The notes beneath the pieces were generated by a model. It saw only the letters and a list, made by a program, of their open reading frames with translations, made no database searches and was not told the DNA's origin. From NCBI GenBank assembly GCA_934230965.1, contig CAKQFW010000038.1:1-13229 (forward strand): a DNA stretch of 13,229 bases, written 5' to 3'. This DNA comes from an uncultured Prevotella sp. Lineage in GTDB: Bacteria > Bacteroidota > Bacteroidia > Bacteroidales > Bacteroidaceae. The translations under genes were made by a program, and so were the position numbers. This document shows positions 13,222-13,229 of this stretch, piece by piece; positions within the stretch are counted from its first letter, which is position 1; each line of letters begins with the position of its first letter.

Positions 13222-13229
13222 CATCACTC

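Overview
The window looks like a chromosomal segment of a Bacteroidales bacterium, most likely Prevotella or a close relative. Three things support this. Six intergenic sites match the Bacteroidetes-type promoter -7 element TAnnTTTG, four of them with a -33 TTTG at a spacing of 19-20 bp. Start codons mostly lack Shine-Dalgarno sequences. The gene families are also typical: a long-form HisG, a DUF5715 protein, a pyruvate,phosphate dikinase, and remnants of a polysaccharide-utilisation-type GH2 enzyme and an AraC-type regulator. The genus is inferred from protein flavour and was not tested by a search.

Left part (1-3953): the first codons of hisD and the complete hisG lie on the minus strand with a 4-nt ATGA overlap, so this is the start of a histidine operon that continues left of the window. 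Back-to-back with hisG is a plus-strand lipoprotein lytic transglycosylase of MltF type. Next come a class I SAM-dependent methyltransferase with its own promoter and, 17 nt behind it, a membrane-anchored DUF5715 protein with an M15-peptidase-like HxxGxxxD motif.

Centre (3940-6777): the gap between the convergent DUF5715 and greA genes is packed with secondary structure. It holds a 16-bp hairpin that includes the DUF5715 stop codon, a second long hairpin, and a 22-bp tandem repeat array ending in a perfect 9-bp hairpin. greA and a SulP/SLC26 anion transporter form a minus-strand pair (sulP first, then greA). sulP has a good promoter and a terminator-like hairpin in its leader. The 438-bp gap 6340-6777 holds the divergent promoters of sulP and of the penicillin-binding protein gene.

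Right part (6778-13229): a class A penicillin-binding protein (peptidoglycan glycosyltransferase plus transpeptidase) ends at an intrinsic terminator. Then come ppdK (pyruvate,phosphate dikinase) with its own promoter, a possible 18-codon leader ORF overlapping its start codon, and a strong terminator. A small MmcQ/YjbR protein follows with its own terminator. The right end is decayed: an internal piece of a GH2 glycosidase barrel runs directly into the last ~34 codons of an AraC-type DNA-binding domain with an in-frame stop, followed by a poly-C/CTG-rich stretch.

Most genes are housekeeping: amino-acid synthesis, cell-wall synthesis and remodelling, PEP/pyruvate metabolism, transcript cleavage and anion transport. 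I see no defence system, prophage, CRISPR array, tRNA or rRNA. The unexplained material is mainly non-coding: the hairpin/repeat cluster at 3940-4177, the sulP leader hairpin, the ppdK leader ORF, and the GH2/AraC remnant.
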